Positions 39,603 to 49,969 of a stretch of DNA of 64,000 nt are shown here, one piece after another; the stretch's first letter is position 1, and every line of letters starts with the position of its first letter. Position numbers and translations under genes: made by a program. The notes under the pieces are model-generated. The model worked only from the letters and a program-made list of their open reading frames with translations, was not told where the DNA came from and did no database searches. This stretch comes from Bufo bufo (Eukaryota > Chordata > Amphibia > Anura > Bufonidae): contig NC_053392.1 in assembly GCF_905171765.1 (NCBI RefSeq), positions 450,342,722 to 450,406,721 of the forward strand. The letters run 5' to 3'.

Positions 39603-42600
39603 ATGGCAAGAAAAAAGAAGGTAAGTAAAGAAAAACCAGTGGCTAACTACTCAGAATCTGAAGTATCTTCTTCAGAGGCTGAACTCTCTGACTCAGATCC
39701 AACTGGAGCTTATCAGCACACCAACTATAACAGAGGTGGTTACAATCGTAGACCAGGCCGAAGATGGCAGAGGTGGGGGAGACAACGGGGATACTCTGGC
39801 CGAACAGGCGGGGGACCAGCCCAGCCCCCTCCTCCTTCATCCTCCTCCTCTCACACCTCTACTCAACAATCTCTGGTTCCTTTTTTGGCCAACAGCCAAG
39901 GTCCCTACCAGTTGAGAGAGCGGGTGAAGGGAGACGAAAATCGCCGTTAGTAGATAATCTGCAGATCATCAATCTCTCATCATGGCCATTGACAGACATA
40001 GAAACCACGGTACTACAGAAAGGTCTCTCCTTTGTGCCTACTACAAGGTTTAACATCTTTACCTGGATCAAGGACCTTAACCTTTTTTGTAGAAGGCTCA
40101 AATGGCACAAATTCTATCAAAATAGCAACAGACAGACTTGCCATGACTTAGGAATAGACCTTGAGGATTTCCCTGAGTTCCAAATCCTCATGGATCTAAG
40201 TGAGGAGGGGAGTAGGAAACCTGGGGACGGCCCTTTTACTGACCTTCGCCCAACAAGCACTAAACTACCACCCCCCATGAACTCAGAGTACATTGATATT
40301 TTCTTGAAAATGGTCAGTACGGACTTAGAACAGTTGAACTGTAAACACTCTAGGGGTTTCAATCTGTCCCGATGCGAGTCTACCGCCCTTAGGAACCTTG
40401 AGACAGACAATAGTGTCGTCATCAAGCCATCTGACAAGGGAGGTAATTTGGTAATTCTAGACCACTCGAACTACCAGAAAATGTGTTTTGATCTGCTTAA
40501 AGAGGACCTTTCACCAGAATAAAACATCTAAACTAACTATACAGACATGTAGAGCGGCGCCCAGGGATCCCCCTGCACTTACTGATATACCTGGGCGCCG
40601 CTCCATTCTTCCGTTATAGCCTCCGGTATCTTCATAGTTAGGCTCCACCCAGGGGAACCTGATGGCGTCTCATTCTCCCATGCTGTAGCGCTGGCCAATC
40701 GCAGCGCTCAGCTCATAGCCTGAGAGAAAAAAGAACTCTCAGGCTATGAGCTGAGCGCTGCGATTGGCCAGCGCTACAGCATAGGAGAAAGAGAAGCCAT
40801 CAGGTTCCCCTGGTTGGAGCTTAACTATAAAGATACCGGAGGCTATAATGGGAGAACGGAGCGGCGCCCAGGTATAACAGTAAGTGCAGGGGGATCCCTG
40901 GGCGCCGCTCTACATGTCTGTATAGTTAGTTTAGATGTTTCTTTTCTGGTGAAAGGTCCTCTTTGAGGATTCTAAAAGCTACAGGGTACTATCATGCGAC
41001 CCGAGCCTCATCTTTCAATCACAACTGAAGGTGATTCTCCAGCAGGGCCTAGATCAGGGAGTGATCAGCAAATCTGAACATTCTTTCCTCCTCCCCAAAA
41101 ATCCACAGTTGGCAACCTTCTACAGTCTACCGAAAATACATAAGGGTGTCAATCCACTCAAAGGACGTCCAATCGTATCAGGTATTGACTCCTTGACTCA
41201 CCACTGTGGACTATACCTCGATAAAGTCCTGAGAGACTTCGTGTCATGTTTGCCATCTTTCACAAGGGACACGATGGACTTTTTGAGAAAAATTGAGACC
41301 ATCTCTGTAGACTCCCATTGCTATCTTGCAAGTATCGATGTCGAGTCTCTATACACATCGATTCCACATGAAAAAGGCCTAGCAGCAACGGCCCATTTCC
41401 TGAGATCCAGAGGTGTACAATGTCAAAACCATAACAATTTCATCATGTCCCTCTTGGAATACACCCTTACACACAATTTCTTCACCTATGGCGGGTCCTT
41501 CTACCACCAGCTCAGGGGGACAGCTATGGGCAGTCCCTGTGCCCCTACCTATGCGAATCTCTTCCTGGGCTGGTGGGAGGATAAGTTTGTGTTCCCTGAC
41601 CACGTAATGTGGTGGAACAGTAAGATCATTTTTTGGACCCGCTATATCGATGATATTTTCTTGGTGTGGAGCGACAGTAAAGAAAAATTCGGGGACTTTG
41701 TGTCAGCTCTGAATGTAAACGATGTGGGCCTAATGTTTACGAGTGAGATACAATCTAAAAGTATCACCTTCCTCGATGTGGAGATTACATCGGTGGCCGG
41801 GAATCTTGCGACGAATATCTATCGTAAGCCGACGGCCACTAACAACATCTTACATTGGGATAGTCACCATCCTCTGGCCGTTAAAAGAGGCATCCCAAAA
41901 GGCCAGTATCTCCGCACACGCCGAAATTGCTCGGATAAGGAGAATTTCTATAGCGAGTCAAGGAAACAAAAAAATAGACTTTTACAGAGAGGCTATCCTA
42001 GATCCACTGTAAGGGAAGCATTCAAGACAGCAGAGAATAGTGATAGGGGAGACCTACTGGTACCTAGAAATTGGAAAAAAGGGGACACAAGTGTGATTCG
42101 CCTGGTCTCTACCTATGATGTTGCTAATAGGGAAATCACTGCTATTTTGAAAAATCACTGGCCCATGTTAATGATGGACGACGATCTGTCTCAAGCCATT
42201 TCCCCCTTCCCACAAATAACATACCGCAGGGGCAGGAGCCTGAGAGATAGACTCGTGCATAGCCATTATACCGGCGTCAAGAAGGAGGGCACATGGCTTG
42301 ACAGACAACCAAAAGGGATATTTAGATGTGGGGCCTGCAAGGCCTGTAAATTCATCTGTACCTCTAAAACAATCACTTGCTCAATGACCAATTTTGTCCA
42401 CACCATTGGTACATTCGCCAACTGCAGAACACGGGGGGTCATGTATATTTGCCAGTGTTCCTGCCCTAAAGATTATATTGGCAAAACCTACAGGGAGCTC
42501 AGGCGTAGTGGTGACCCTAACTCCATCAGTTTCTCTGTACTTGAAGTCGTCCCCTCCCCCCTGAGGGGAGGTGACTGGGACCGGAAAATACTCCAAAAGG

Positions 42601-42680
42601 AGTCTGAGTGGATTTATCGCTTCCGGTCTCAGTCACCGGGAGGTCTAAATGAACGGCTGACATATACGTGCTTTATTTGA
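39603..42680 (+). pseudogene. PLE-3 RT-endonuclease fused to Tc1 start; broken
   Basis: The first 14 codons are the Tc1-like transposase start. The frame then runs without stop into the Asp/Ser-rich PLE N-terminus (SESEVSSSEAELSDSD, Arg/Gly-rich tail). A frame change near 39900 leads to LQKGLSFVPTTRFNIFTWIK and VIKPSDKGGNLVIL. After the MITE, RT continues: FYSLPKIHKG, GRPIVSG, ASIDVESLYTSI (motif A Asp), GTAMGSPCAPTYANL, TRYIDDIFLVW (catalytic pair), thumb, CGACKACK and RGVMYICQCSCPKDYIGKT. In the GIY-YIG domain RELRR joins directly to SGDPNS, an in-frame loss of about 27 residues relative to PLE-2 and PLE-4. Confidence 0.88.
40501..40962. mobile_element. Palindromic foldback MITE, TTAA target
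   Basis: Begins AGAGGACCTTTCACCAG and ends with its complement. Almost the whole 462 bp forms one hairpin, for example TGTAGAGCGGCGCCCAGG with CCTGGGCGCCGCTCTACA, and GCTATGAGCTGAGCG with CGCTCAGCTCATAGC around a short central loop at about 40723-40738. TTAA at 40497-40500 and TTGA at 40963-40966 flank it (one changed base). Removing it restores the PLE-3 frame (DLLKDSKSY). The TTAA target suggests piggyBac-type mobilisation. Confidence 0.88.
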
Positions 42681-44066
42681 TAACTCTATAGGATATGCCC
42701 GTTCTTTTTCTTGTTTTTGAATTAGTCCCTACCTCCGCTCTTTTAGGTATCTCTAACGATGTCCCTCTTTGACCATGCGGGTACGGAAAGCACCATTATT
42801 ATAGTAGTGACATATATATTTGTCACTGTATCTCTGTCCCACATACATATATCTCCTTCTTAAATATATAGGATTATGTATGATTTGGGGTACACATCTT
42901 TGCCATATTGTCTGTTTGACTCCTCCTACTTCCCTTTATGAGGGCTCAAAAGATATATACATCAAATAAAAATCTTCTGGGGGATGTCTGTTATCCCAGG
43001 GTTACAATAGTGGGGGCCAAGACATGGCTGTCCGCTAACTCTCTAACACCAAGTTTATACCTATAACTATTGATCGTTGCCCTGATGATCCCCCAGCGCT
43101 TCTGGCTGCACTTCCTGGTTCATGCGTTCCAATATGCGGTCCAAATACCGGAAGTGACGTATCGCATCATCGCGATGCGTTCCACCTACCGGAAGTTCAC
43201 TATTCCGGCGTCCGGAAGTGTCACCACACACCGGCGCTTAAATTCTGAACGCTGCCAGACCCACTTGAGCCCTCCAGCCTCCTATATCCTGGATACATCT
43301 GCTCCAAGGGCCCCCCTCTGATCGGTGAGTGCTTCTGACATCGTGAGAGATGCTTACCTGTCCCCCACTATGCAACTTATACCTGCTTCGTTTGTCTCTA
43401 TCCACAGGTGCATCTCTATGACAGAGGTCTGTTTCATCTTGAACAGAACCTAACAGGTTACATATATAGGAGCTAAGTATCATCTTGAATTTAATTTATA
43501 TCTGTCCGTTTTTCTGTTATTCCCTACGTTATTCCCTACGTCCATTAATCTTACATCACCTCCTGATGAGCTGCTACTTGCAGCTGAAACGCGTTGGGGT
43601 TGTCTTATTGTTTATACATATTTCCATCTGTATGTGTGTTTTTTGTTTTCCCCTGGATTTATTTATTTCCAATCCAGGTTCGTTAGTAGGGCTTTTTTAG
43701 GGCAATAGAGAGACTTAGGTACGGGGGCAGGGTGTCTCCACCATCAGGGGACATCCCTGTGCACAGGATTTTAGATCTTAAGGGTCATCTAGGGAAAGTT
43801 TGTTTCCCATTCTTTCCCATTCGTTTACCCACTACCCCCATCTTTACCTAGTCAGTACTTTATTGACCCCACCTAAGAATTTATCCTTTTTACTAAAGGA
43901 GTTCTTGTTTCAATATATCTATCATACTTAGGATATCACTTGGAGCAAACTATTTTTGCTCTATAACCCAGTCGAATAATAAAGGTATTGTTTTTAGTTA
44001 AGCACGTTAAAGTCTACTTTTTTCTTAAATTAAGCTTGGTACGTGTAGTCTATCTTTAATTATAAA
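42681..44066 (+). other. PLE-3 3' non-coding region
   Basis: About 1.4 kb after the stop codon. It contains GC-rich motifs with CCGGAAGTGACGTA and CCGGAAGTTC near 43149-43200 and a short direct duplication TTATTCCCTACG at about 43517-43541, then the hammerhead-like motif. It is the likely terminal-repeat-like region of this element. Confidence 0.55.
43555..43603 (+). ncRNA. Hammerhead-like motif in PLE-3 3' region
   Basis: CTGATGA core, stem II GCTGC-TACTT-GCAGC, GAAAC, self-complementary ACGCGT and GTT, then GGGG. Stem I can form between ATCACCTC upstream and GGGGTTGT downstream (five successive pairs including one G-T). One extra T sits between stem II and GAAAC, or A9 pairs with it. That departs from the consensus and may weaken activity. 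Confidence 0.58.
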
Positions 44067-44226
44067 TTTTTTCAAGTCTGTTCTGAAGGCAAAAGGGCCA
44101 ACAAGTGCTAAGCTGTTGGAAGACCATTTCAGGGGACTACCTCTTGAAGCTCATCAAGAGAATGCCAAGAGTGTGCAAAGCAGTAATCAAAGCAAAAGGT
44201 GGCTACTTTGAAGAACCTAGAATATG
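44067..44226 (+). pseudogene. Tc1-like transposase C-terminus
   Basis: Includes SGDYLLKLIKRMPRVCKAVI and KAKGGYFEEPRI followed by a stop, the usual end of Tc1-type transposases. It is separated from its start codon by PLE-3. Confidence 0.75.
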
Positions 44227-44370
44227 ACATATTTTCAGTTGTTTCACACTTGTTTGTTATGTATATAATTCCACATGTGTTAATTCATAGTTTTGATGCC
44301 TTCATAGTCATGAAAATAAAGAAAACTCTTTGAATGAGAAGGTGTGTCCAAACTTTTGGTCTGTACTGTA

Positions 44371-44935
44371 CATTCAAAATTTTTCTTTACACAAACAGAA
44401 TATACCAAAATGTTGCAATATAGAAGATGAGTTGCACCAAATGACAATAAAGTAATAATATGTTTGTAAAGAGAAATGCTGAAACTAGAGGAATAAAAAT
44501 CTGCTCACAGAACAGACATAAAACTACATAACTATAGATCACTTTACAAGAATATGTCCTAAGGCATATCTCACCCAGAAACAGAGCGGCCATTTGTGAT
44601 GTTACCATCTTGTTTTGCTTCTCCTTTATCTTTCTTAAGGTGATTCACTATCCCTTTATCGAACATAAGATGCAGTTGAAAACTTACAAACTTAATAACC
44701 GCAAATAGTAGAGTAGTAGATACACAGTAAAGGCATAATGTAAAGTTTGTTGGAGGCAAGCTCTGTGAAAATATAAATAGAGAAGTTTGTCATAGTTTTA
44801 TTTTCTCTACGCAACAGTAAATAAACATCAAGATATCATAATAGACAAGTCACCTGATTATGATTATTGTATTATAGCATTATTGTATCTTCAGCAGATG
44901 GCAATACTTGACACATAGTTACAGATTAAAAAGGT
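44371..44935. other. AT-rich spacer, nothing recognised
   Basis: No coding motif, terminal repeat or target-site duplication was seen. Confidence 0.45.
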
Positions 44936-45180
44936 TACTAGATATTGATGACCTATCCTCCTAACAGATCATCAGTATCAACTGATCAGTTGTTTTTGGC
45001 AGCTACCAGAACTAACCAGTGGACAGACCTGGAAGCAGAAGGCTCTGTCCACGGTGTAGTGGTTGTTCCGGTGTACTGCAGGTCAGCTCACATTCAAGTG
45101 TCGGAGTCCCACCAATATGATACTGATGATATTTCATCAAGATTAAAAGCTGGACAACTTTAAAGATGTTTGAATACCAA
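44936..45180. repeat. Degenerate frog-type inverted repeat
   Basis: ATATTGATGACCTATCCTCC at left and GGAGTCCCACCAATATGATA at right, with CATCAGTATCAACTGATCAG and CAGCTCACATTCAAGTG inside. This resembles a short interspersed repeat common in amphibian genomes. The copy is eroded. Confidence 0.5.
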
Positions 45181-45234
45181 CCTGTAGAATGAGTCTACAT
45201 AAAAAATTGGATTTTTAGTAAATTAATTTATTTC

Positions 45235-45530
45235 ATAAGGCCAACTTTACATAAGCATGTGTGGTCCAGGATATATGGACCAACAGCAGTTTGGCTGACC
45301 CAAACTCACCTCATCATAGTGATCTATGATGCTGTGCATTCCAGCCCAACAGCAGATCTACTGTTATGTACTCACAGCAAAATATGGGACATTAAGACCC
45401 ACGGTGGGGATGGAAGTCACAGTATCATAGATCACTATGGTTCAGTGAGTACAGGTCAACAAAATCACAGTTGGATGTAGAAATATGGCCATCAGACAGA
45501 CCATATTTCCTGGACCTCACATACTAGTGT
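45235..45530. mobile_element. MITE-like element with ~30-bp imperfect TIRs
   Basis: The left end has CATGTGTGGTCCAGGATATA. The right end reversed has TATGTGAGGTCCAGGAAATA. Inside, AGTGATCTATGAT and its complement near 45428 are also inverted. Flanks are AT-rich and no clean target-site duplication could be set. Confidence 0.55.
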
Positions 45531-45878
45531 GAAAATAAATTATCTTGACGCAGTTGTCTGGTTTCAGTATGCATTGCTGAGGCCAGTCATTGGCTGCAGT
45601 AGTCACATGTTGTCGATGTGGCATCACTACTGCAGCTTCATAAATACAGCATGGCCAGGAAAACCGGAGTGGGGGCTGTGGGATTATGTGAGAACAATGA
45701 TGAACTGGATTTACAGCAAGAAGTGCACAGAGACAAACCTCTGCACAGACAGATCATCTGTCTAGAAGAATGGAGAGCTGTGATCCATTCTGTGCTGGGG
45801 CAGCAAACTGTCCACACAACCAATCAGAAAGCATTTGCACGTCAAATTACAGCACCTAAAGGATTCCCAGCCTGCGAA
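45531..45878. other. Repeat-like DNA, unclassified
   Basis: Contains GCTGAGGCCAGTCATTGGCT and CATCACTACTGCAGC, which look like part of a known frog interspersed repeat. Short frames (45529-45765, 45618-45923) lack domains. Confidence 0.35.
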
Positions 45879-46229
45879 TGCTCGGGCTCAGACATGTCCT
45901 ACACCGTAGGATATGTTGGCTAATCTCTCAATTTTAAAATCAGTTTAAAGGGTTTAGTAAGACCGCAGAGTGTACCTGTCTTTGCTATTATTTTGTTATA
46001 TTGCTATATTGATTATCACATCCACATAATTGCTATCTTGTGTAGGGTGTCTATTCTGGTACTTGTGGTTCACTGCGGGCATCCTCCATTGTATGCATTT
46101 TTGCTAGGGATCGTCATTAGCAACGGGCCACAAGTGCAGTATCTGCTCCCCTATATATATGCACAACTGCATGTGGGTTTGAGCACTTCCTGCTCGTTTA
46201 ATACCACGCCATTCTTTTCAGTTTGTATT
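45879..46229. repeat. 350-bp direct repeat, copy 1
   Basis: Starts TGCTCGGGCTCAGACATG and ends CAGTTTGTATT. The second copy is at 46530-46879, offset about 650 bp, with few differences. Confidence 0.85.
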
Positions 46230-46529
46230 TATAGAGATGCTTGGAGGTGTATAAACTCCAATTTAAATGTGCCTTCTTTCCATCTACAGGTCACATTTAG
46301 GTGCACCTGTGAGGCCTGGGCCATATCAGCCAGTCTTGAGTGGGACTCGCAGACTCCTCCCTCCTCCCTCCTCCCATTGCTAGCATGGTTACATGCTGGA
46401 GGTAACTGGTGAGTTGTTTGTGAGTCGGCCTCATGCTCCTGTAATTTGCCCACTGGCTCCTGGTATAGCCCATACGGCTCAGGTAGGTGAGTGTTAGGTC
46501 CCCGAGCTACTTGAGAAACCTTGGCGCGG

Positions 46530-46879
46530 TGCTCGGGCTCAGACATGTCCTACACCGTAGTATATGTTGGCTAATCTCTTAATTTTAAAATCAGTTTGAG
46601 GGTTTAGTAAGACCGCAGAGTGCACCTGTCTTTGCTATTATTTTGTTATATTGCTATATTGATTATCACATCCACATAATTGCTATCTTGTGTAGGATGT
46701 CTATTGTGGTACTTGTGGTTCGCTGCGGGCATCCTCCATTGTATGCATTTTTGCTGGGAATCGTCATTAGCAACGGGCCACAAGTGCAGGATCTGCTCCC
46801 CTATATATATGCACAACTGCATGTGGGTTTGAGCACTTCCTGCTCGTTTAATACCACGCCATTCTTTTCAGTTTGTATT
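46530..46879. repeat. 350-bp direct repeat, copy 2
   Basis: Near-identical to 45879-46229. The ~300 bp between the copies (46230-46529) has no coding motif. The pair could be LTRs of a tiny element or a partial tandem duplication. No flanking target-site duplication was found. Confidence 0.85.
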
Positions 46880-47079
46880 CATAATGAAATAAAGGCTGAA
46901 CTTTTTGTTGTGTCATGTCTGGAGGAAATCAGCCACTGCTAATTACCTGCCCCCTACCATCCTTACAATGAAGAATAGTGTTGGCAGCATCAGCAGCAAG
47001 GATGACTGAAAGCTGAATTGAGCAAAGTACAGTAATATTCTTTATAATGTAGGATGCTCTGGATCTTAAACTCGGCTGA

Positions 47080-47285
47080 AGGTTCATTTTCCAACAACAC
47101 AATGACCTTAAGCACACAGCCAACACAGGAGTGTCCGAGAAACAACTCTGTAAATGTCATTGAGTAGCCCAGCCAGAGCCCTCACTTCAAACCAAACATC
47201 TCTGCAGAGACCTGAAAATGGCTGTACACTGACAGTCCCCATCCAAAGTGACAGAGCTTGAGAGGGTCTGCAGAGAAGACAAAAG
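47080..47285 (+). pseudogene. Tc1-like transposase fragment
   Basis: Readable pieces in shifting frames: DLKHTAN (from the DNDPKHT-type motif), then DLKMAVH and VTELERVCRED, the usual region after the catalytic Glu in Tc1 transposases. No terminal repeats were identified. Confidence 0.5.
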
Positions 47286-47667
47286 ACCTCCTTCTCTACT
47301 CTCCTGTTATCTCCTCTTCCCACAGTCGCCTCCAAGATATCTCCAGTGCAGCCCCCGTACTCTGGAACTCTCTAGTGCAACATATCAGACGCTCACCTAC
47401 TATGGAAACCTTCTAAAAAAAAAAACACCTCTTCAGACAAGCCTACAATCTACAGTAATCCTGCTGTCACTATACCACCATGACTAGTTTTACCCACACC
47501 TACTGTATCTTTTTCCCATCCCTTATAGATAGTAAGACCTTGCAGGCAGAGTCCTCTCTCCTTCTGTACCAGTTTGTAACTTGTCTTGTTCATGCTTATT
47601 GTACTTATTTTTTTATTTTATGTATGTATACCCCTTATTATAGGTACAGCGCCATGGAATAAATGGC
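47283..47667 (+). mobile_element. LINE 3' end (L2/CR1-type)
   Basis: Contains CCCGTACTCTGGAACTCTCT followed by ACCTCTTCAGACAAGCCTAC, which resemble the end of a LINE RT gene, and a 3' terminus ACAGCGCCATGGAATAAATG ahead of an AAT microsatellite. Clade assignment is tentative. Confidence 0.6.
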
Positions 47668-47668
47668 G

Positions 47669-47711
<43 letters not shown>

Positions 47712-47712
47712 T
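47668..47712. repeat. (AAT)n microsatellite
   Basis: About 13 AAT units directly after the LINE 3' end. It probably grew from the element's tail. Confidence 0.9.
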
Positions 47713-48958
47713 AGAGATGAGCGAAATTTAGAAAAATTCTATTTGGCAACTTGCCAAGCAATTTGCCAAGGTTAGCCAAGAAATTCAATCTCTTCTGAAA
47801 TAATTTGTCACGAATCGCTATAAATCAGGTAAACCCCCTGCGGATAGGTTGAGGCCATACTGTGGTGAAGACCCGTGTGGCCAATTAGCCCACAGCTGCC
47901 ATTCATTTAATAATGAAGACCGCACTCTATAGTCCTTCTTCATTGTTAATGGCCATGCGGTACCTTTAAACAGGGGCTGTTGCTGGTATGGGGTTTGGTT
48001 GGTTAGGTTGGGGGACAATATGCATATTATTGCTGTTCTTGCCTGCAATCTCCAGCAGGTTATCTGACATTAAACACTAAATATTAATCAGCTCTGGCAT
48101 ACCCACTTCTTCAACCCCAGCACTCTCCTGATCTACACGTGGGAACCCTTCTTCTGCCATCTGCTATTCCTCCTTTTCCACATCATTTAATATCGATGAG
48201 AATATGTCATCAGGAGCATCCAGCTCCTCCTCTCTCTGCATCTTGCTGACTCTAGAACATGGAGAATTTGAAGGACGATTTGGTAGAAATAAAGCCAGCA
48301 AAAGATGAGGATGGTCATCATTAAGACAGCCCCTCCTAAGGGGTGCAGACTGGATGGTATTGATTGGCACGCTGGCACCGGAATAATAAAGGCTTCCATC
48401 ATATTATTAAATTACATTTACAGCTGATGTAGGAATAAGTAAATGTAGGAATAAATAAATAAAACCGATGCATAATAAGTCTCCCTGCAGTCTCCCTCTC
48501 CAGTGGTCTTCTGTAAATCGTTTTCAGAAATACTTTCCCTAGCGCATGAGCTTTTGCCACATCTCTCTGTATGCTCAGCTGACAGGACAATGGCGGAGAC
48601 CACGCAGAATGGGAGTTTTATAGGGCTATGACATCACAGGGGATGGCTATCTCTGAGGAAGTGGAGGGCTCACTCTGATTGGCTCAGGGGGACAGGAGGC
48701 ATGGAAGTGCCTGTGCAGAACTAGCAGAATGTAATTCCTTTGTACTTGCCATTTGGCAGGAAGCTGTGCTCTGGCTCTGCCTCGGCAGACTAATATACTG
48801 AGCTAGGGACAGTATAAGAAGATTATTGGGAAGAGAATAGGTCATAAGGAGAGTATAAGAAGATTATATGGAGAGAATAGGACCTATATTTGGGAATTTA
48901 GGGTATATTAGTTAGTGTAATCAGGGAGAGGGAGTGAGAACTGATCACTGGTGTATTT
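47713..48958. other. Unclassified, begins with hAT-like end
   Basis: TAGAGATGAGCGAA at about 47714 resembles the hAT-A/hAT-B terminal repeats, but no matching right end was found nearby. Short minus-strand frames at 48164-48370 and 48399-48590 have no recognised domain. Nothing else is supported. Confidence 0.4.
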
Positions 48959-48960
48959 AA

Positions 48961-49198
48961 GGGTCCATTCACACGTCCGTTGTTTCTTTCCTGATCTGTT
49001 CCGTTTTTTGCTGAACAGATCTGGACCAGATCTGGACCCATTCATTTTCAATGGGTCCTGAAAAAAAATCAGACATTGAGCTGTCCGTTTTTTTTCAGGA
49101 CCTATTGAAAATGAATGGGTCCAGATCTGGTCCAGATCTGTTCAGCAAAAAACGGAACAGATCAGGAAAGAAACAACGGACGTGTGAATAAGGCCTTA
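48961..49198. mobile_element. Palindromic foldback MITE
   Basis: Two arms of about 105 bp are near-perfect inverted copies: left has TTCACACGTCCGTTGTTTCT, right ends with its complement. The centre is about 49072-49090. Flanking TTAA (48957-48960) and CCTTA (49194-49198) suggest a TTA or TTAA target, unresolved. Confidence 0.8.
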
Positions 49199-49369
49199 CA
49201 GTCACCTCAGCTTCTGGCAACTAGTTCTACATCACAGATTCTTGCAACAATAGGAAAAAAACTTTATTAATGTTTCATTATATACTTGCAAATACTGAGG
49301 AATTGCCCCCTTTTTTCTAGAAACTAGTTTACTGTTTGTAATTGGGAATCTCAGTGAGGACTAGCCGTT

Positions 49370-49653
49370 TTACTTAACACGTACATTGCTGCAATATAGA
49401 GAGGGATAAGGTACACCAGCAAACACATTTCACATAAGTAACGCAAATTATAGCCACGTTACTGAAGACTACTGCATCACAGCATCACAGCCCAAAAATT
49501 GCAGTCAAACCTGAGTTCTAGTGAACATGTGTTATACGTTTAAAAAAGCGTTTAATAATTTTACTCAAATAAAAATAATATGACTGGTATTATCATAGCC
49601 ATGTTACTGAACACGTACATTGCGGCAGTATATGGGGTTGATAAGGTAAGCAG
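49370..49653. repeat. Tandem host repeat interrupted by hAT-B2
   Basis: TTACTTAACACGTACATTGC at 49371 recurs as TTACTGAACACGTACATTGC at 49605. The second copy continues across hAT-B2 at 57463 (GTAAGCAGCAAACGCATT, then AACACAAATTATAACCGCGT), matching 49423-49480. So hAT-B2 landed in the second of two ~235-bp units. Confidence 0.7.
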
Positions 49654-49969
49654 TAGAGTTGAGCGAACACCTGGATGTTCGGGTTCGAGAAGTTCGGCCG
49701 AACTTCCCGGAAATGTTCGGGTTCGGGATCCGAACCCGATCCGAACTTCGTCCCGAACCCGAACCCCATTGAAGTCAATGTGGACCCAAACTTTTCGGCA
49801 CTAAAAAGGCTGTAAAACAGCCCAGGAAAGAGCTAGAGGGCTGCAAAAGGCAGCAACATGTAGGTAAATCCCCTGCAAACAAATGTGGATAGGGAAATGA
49901 ATTAAAATTAAAATAAAAAAAATAAAAATGACCCAATATCAATTGGACAGAGGTCCCATAGCAGAGAAT

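Larger units (their letters stand above)
39646..44066 (+). mobile_element. Penelope-like element PLE-3 inside the Tc1-like element
   Basis: Coding region to 42680 with RT and GIY-YIG motifs, then a 3' region containing a hammerhead-like motif at 43555-43603. Compared with PLE-4, it begins at the equivalent of about residue 93, so it is 5'-truncated. It contains a TTAA MITE at 40501-40962. Exact ends and target-site duplication were not resolved. Confidence 0.82.
39243..44368 (+). mobile_element. Tc1-like element split by PLE-3
   Basis: Flanked by TA at 39241-39242 and 44369-44370. Inverted ends start CAGTACAGACCAAAAGTTTG and continue GACACACCTTCTCATTCAA. Subterminal parts match in inverted orientation over roughly 200 bp (GGCATCAAAACTATGAATTA at left). 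The transposase start MARKKKVSKEKPVA is at 39603-39644. The transposase end (MPRVCKAVIKAKGGYFEEPR) is at about 44160-44220. Everything between about 39646 and 44066 is PLE-3. Confidence 0.88.

Noticed and set aside
45879..46879. Definite LTR retrotransposon
   Set aside because: Repeats do not have clear TG...CA ends, target-site duplication or internal coding sequence.
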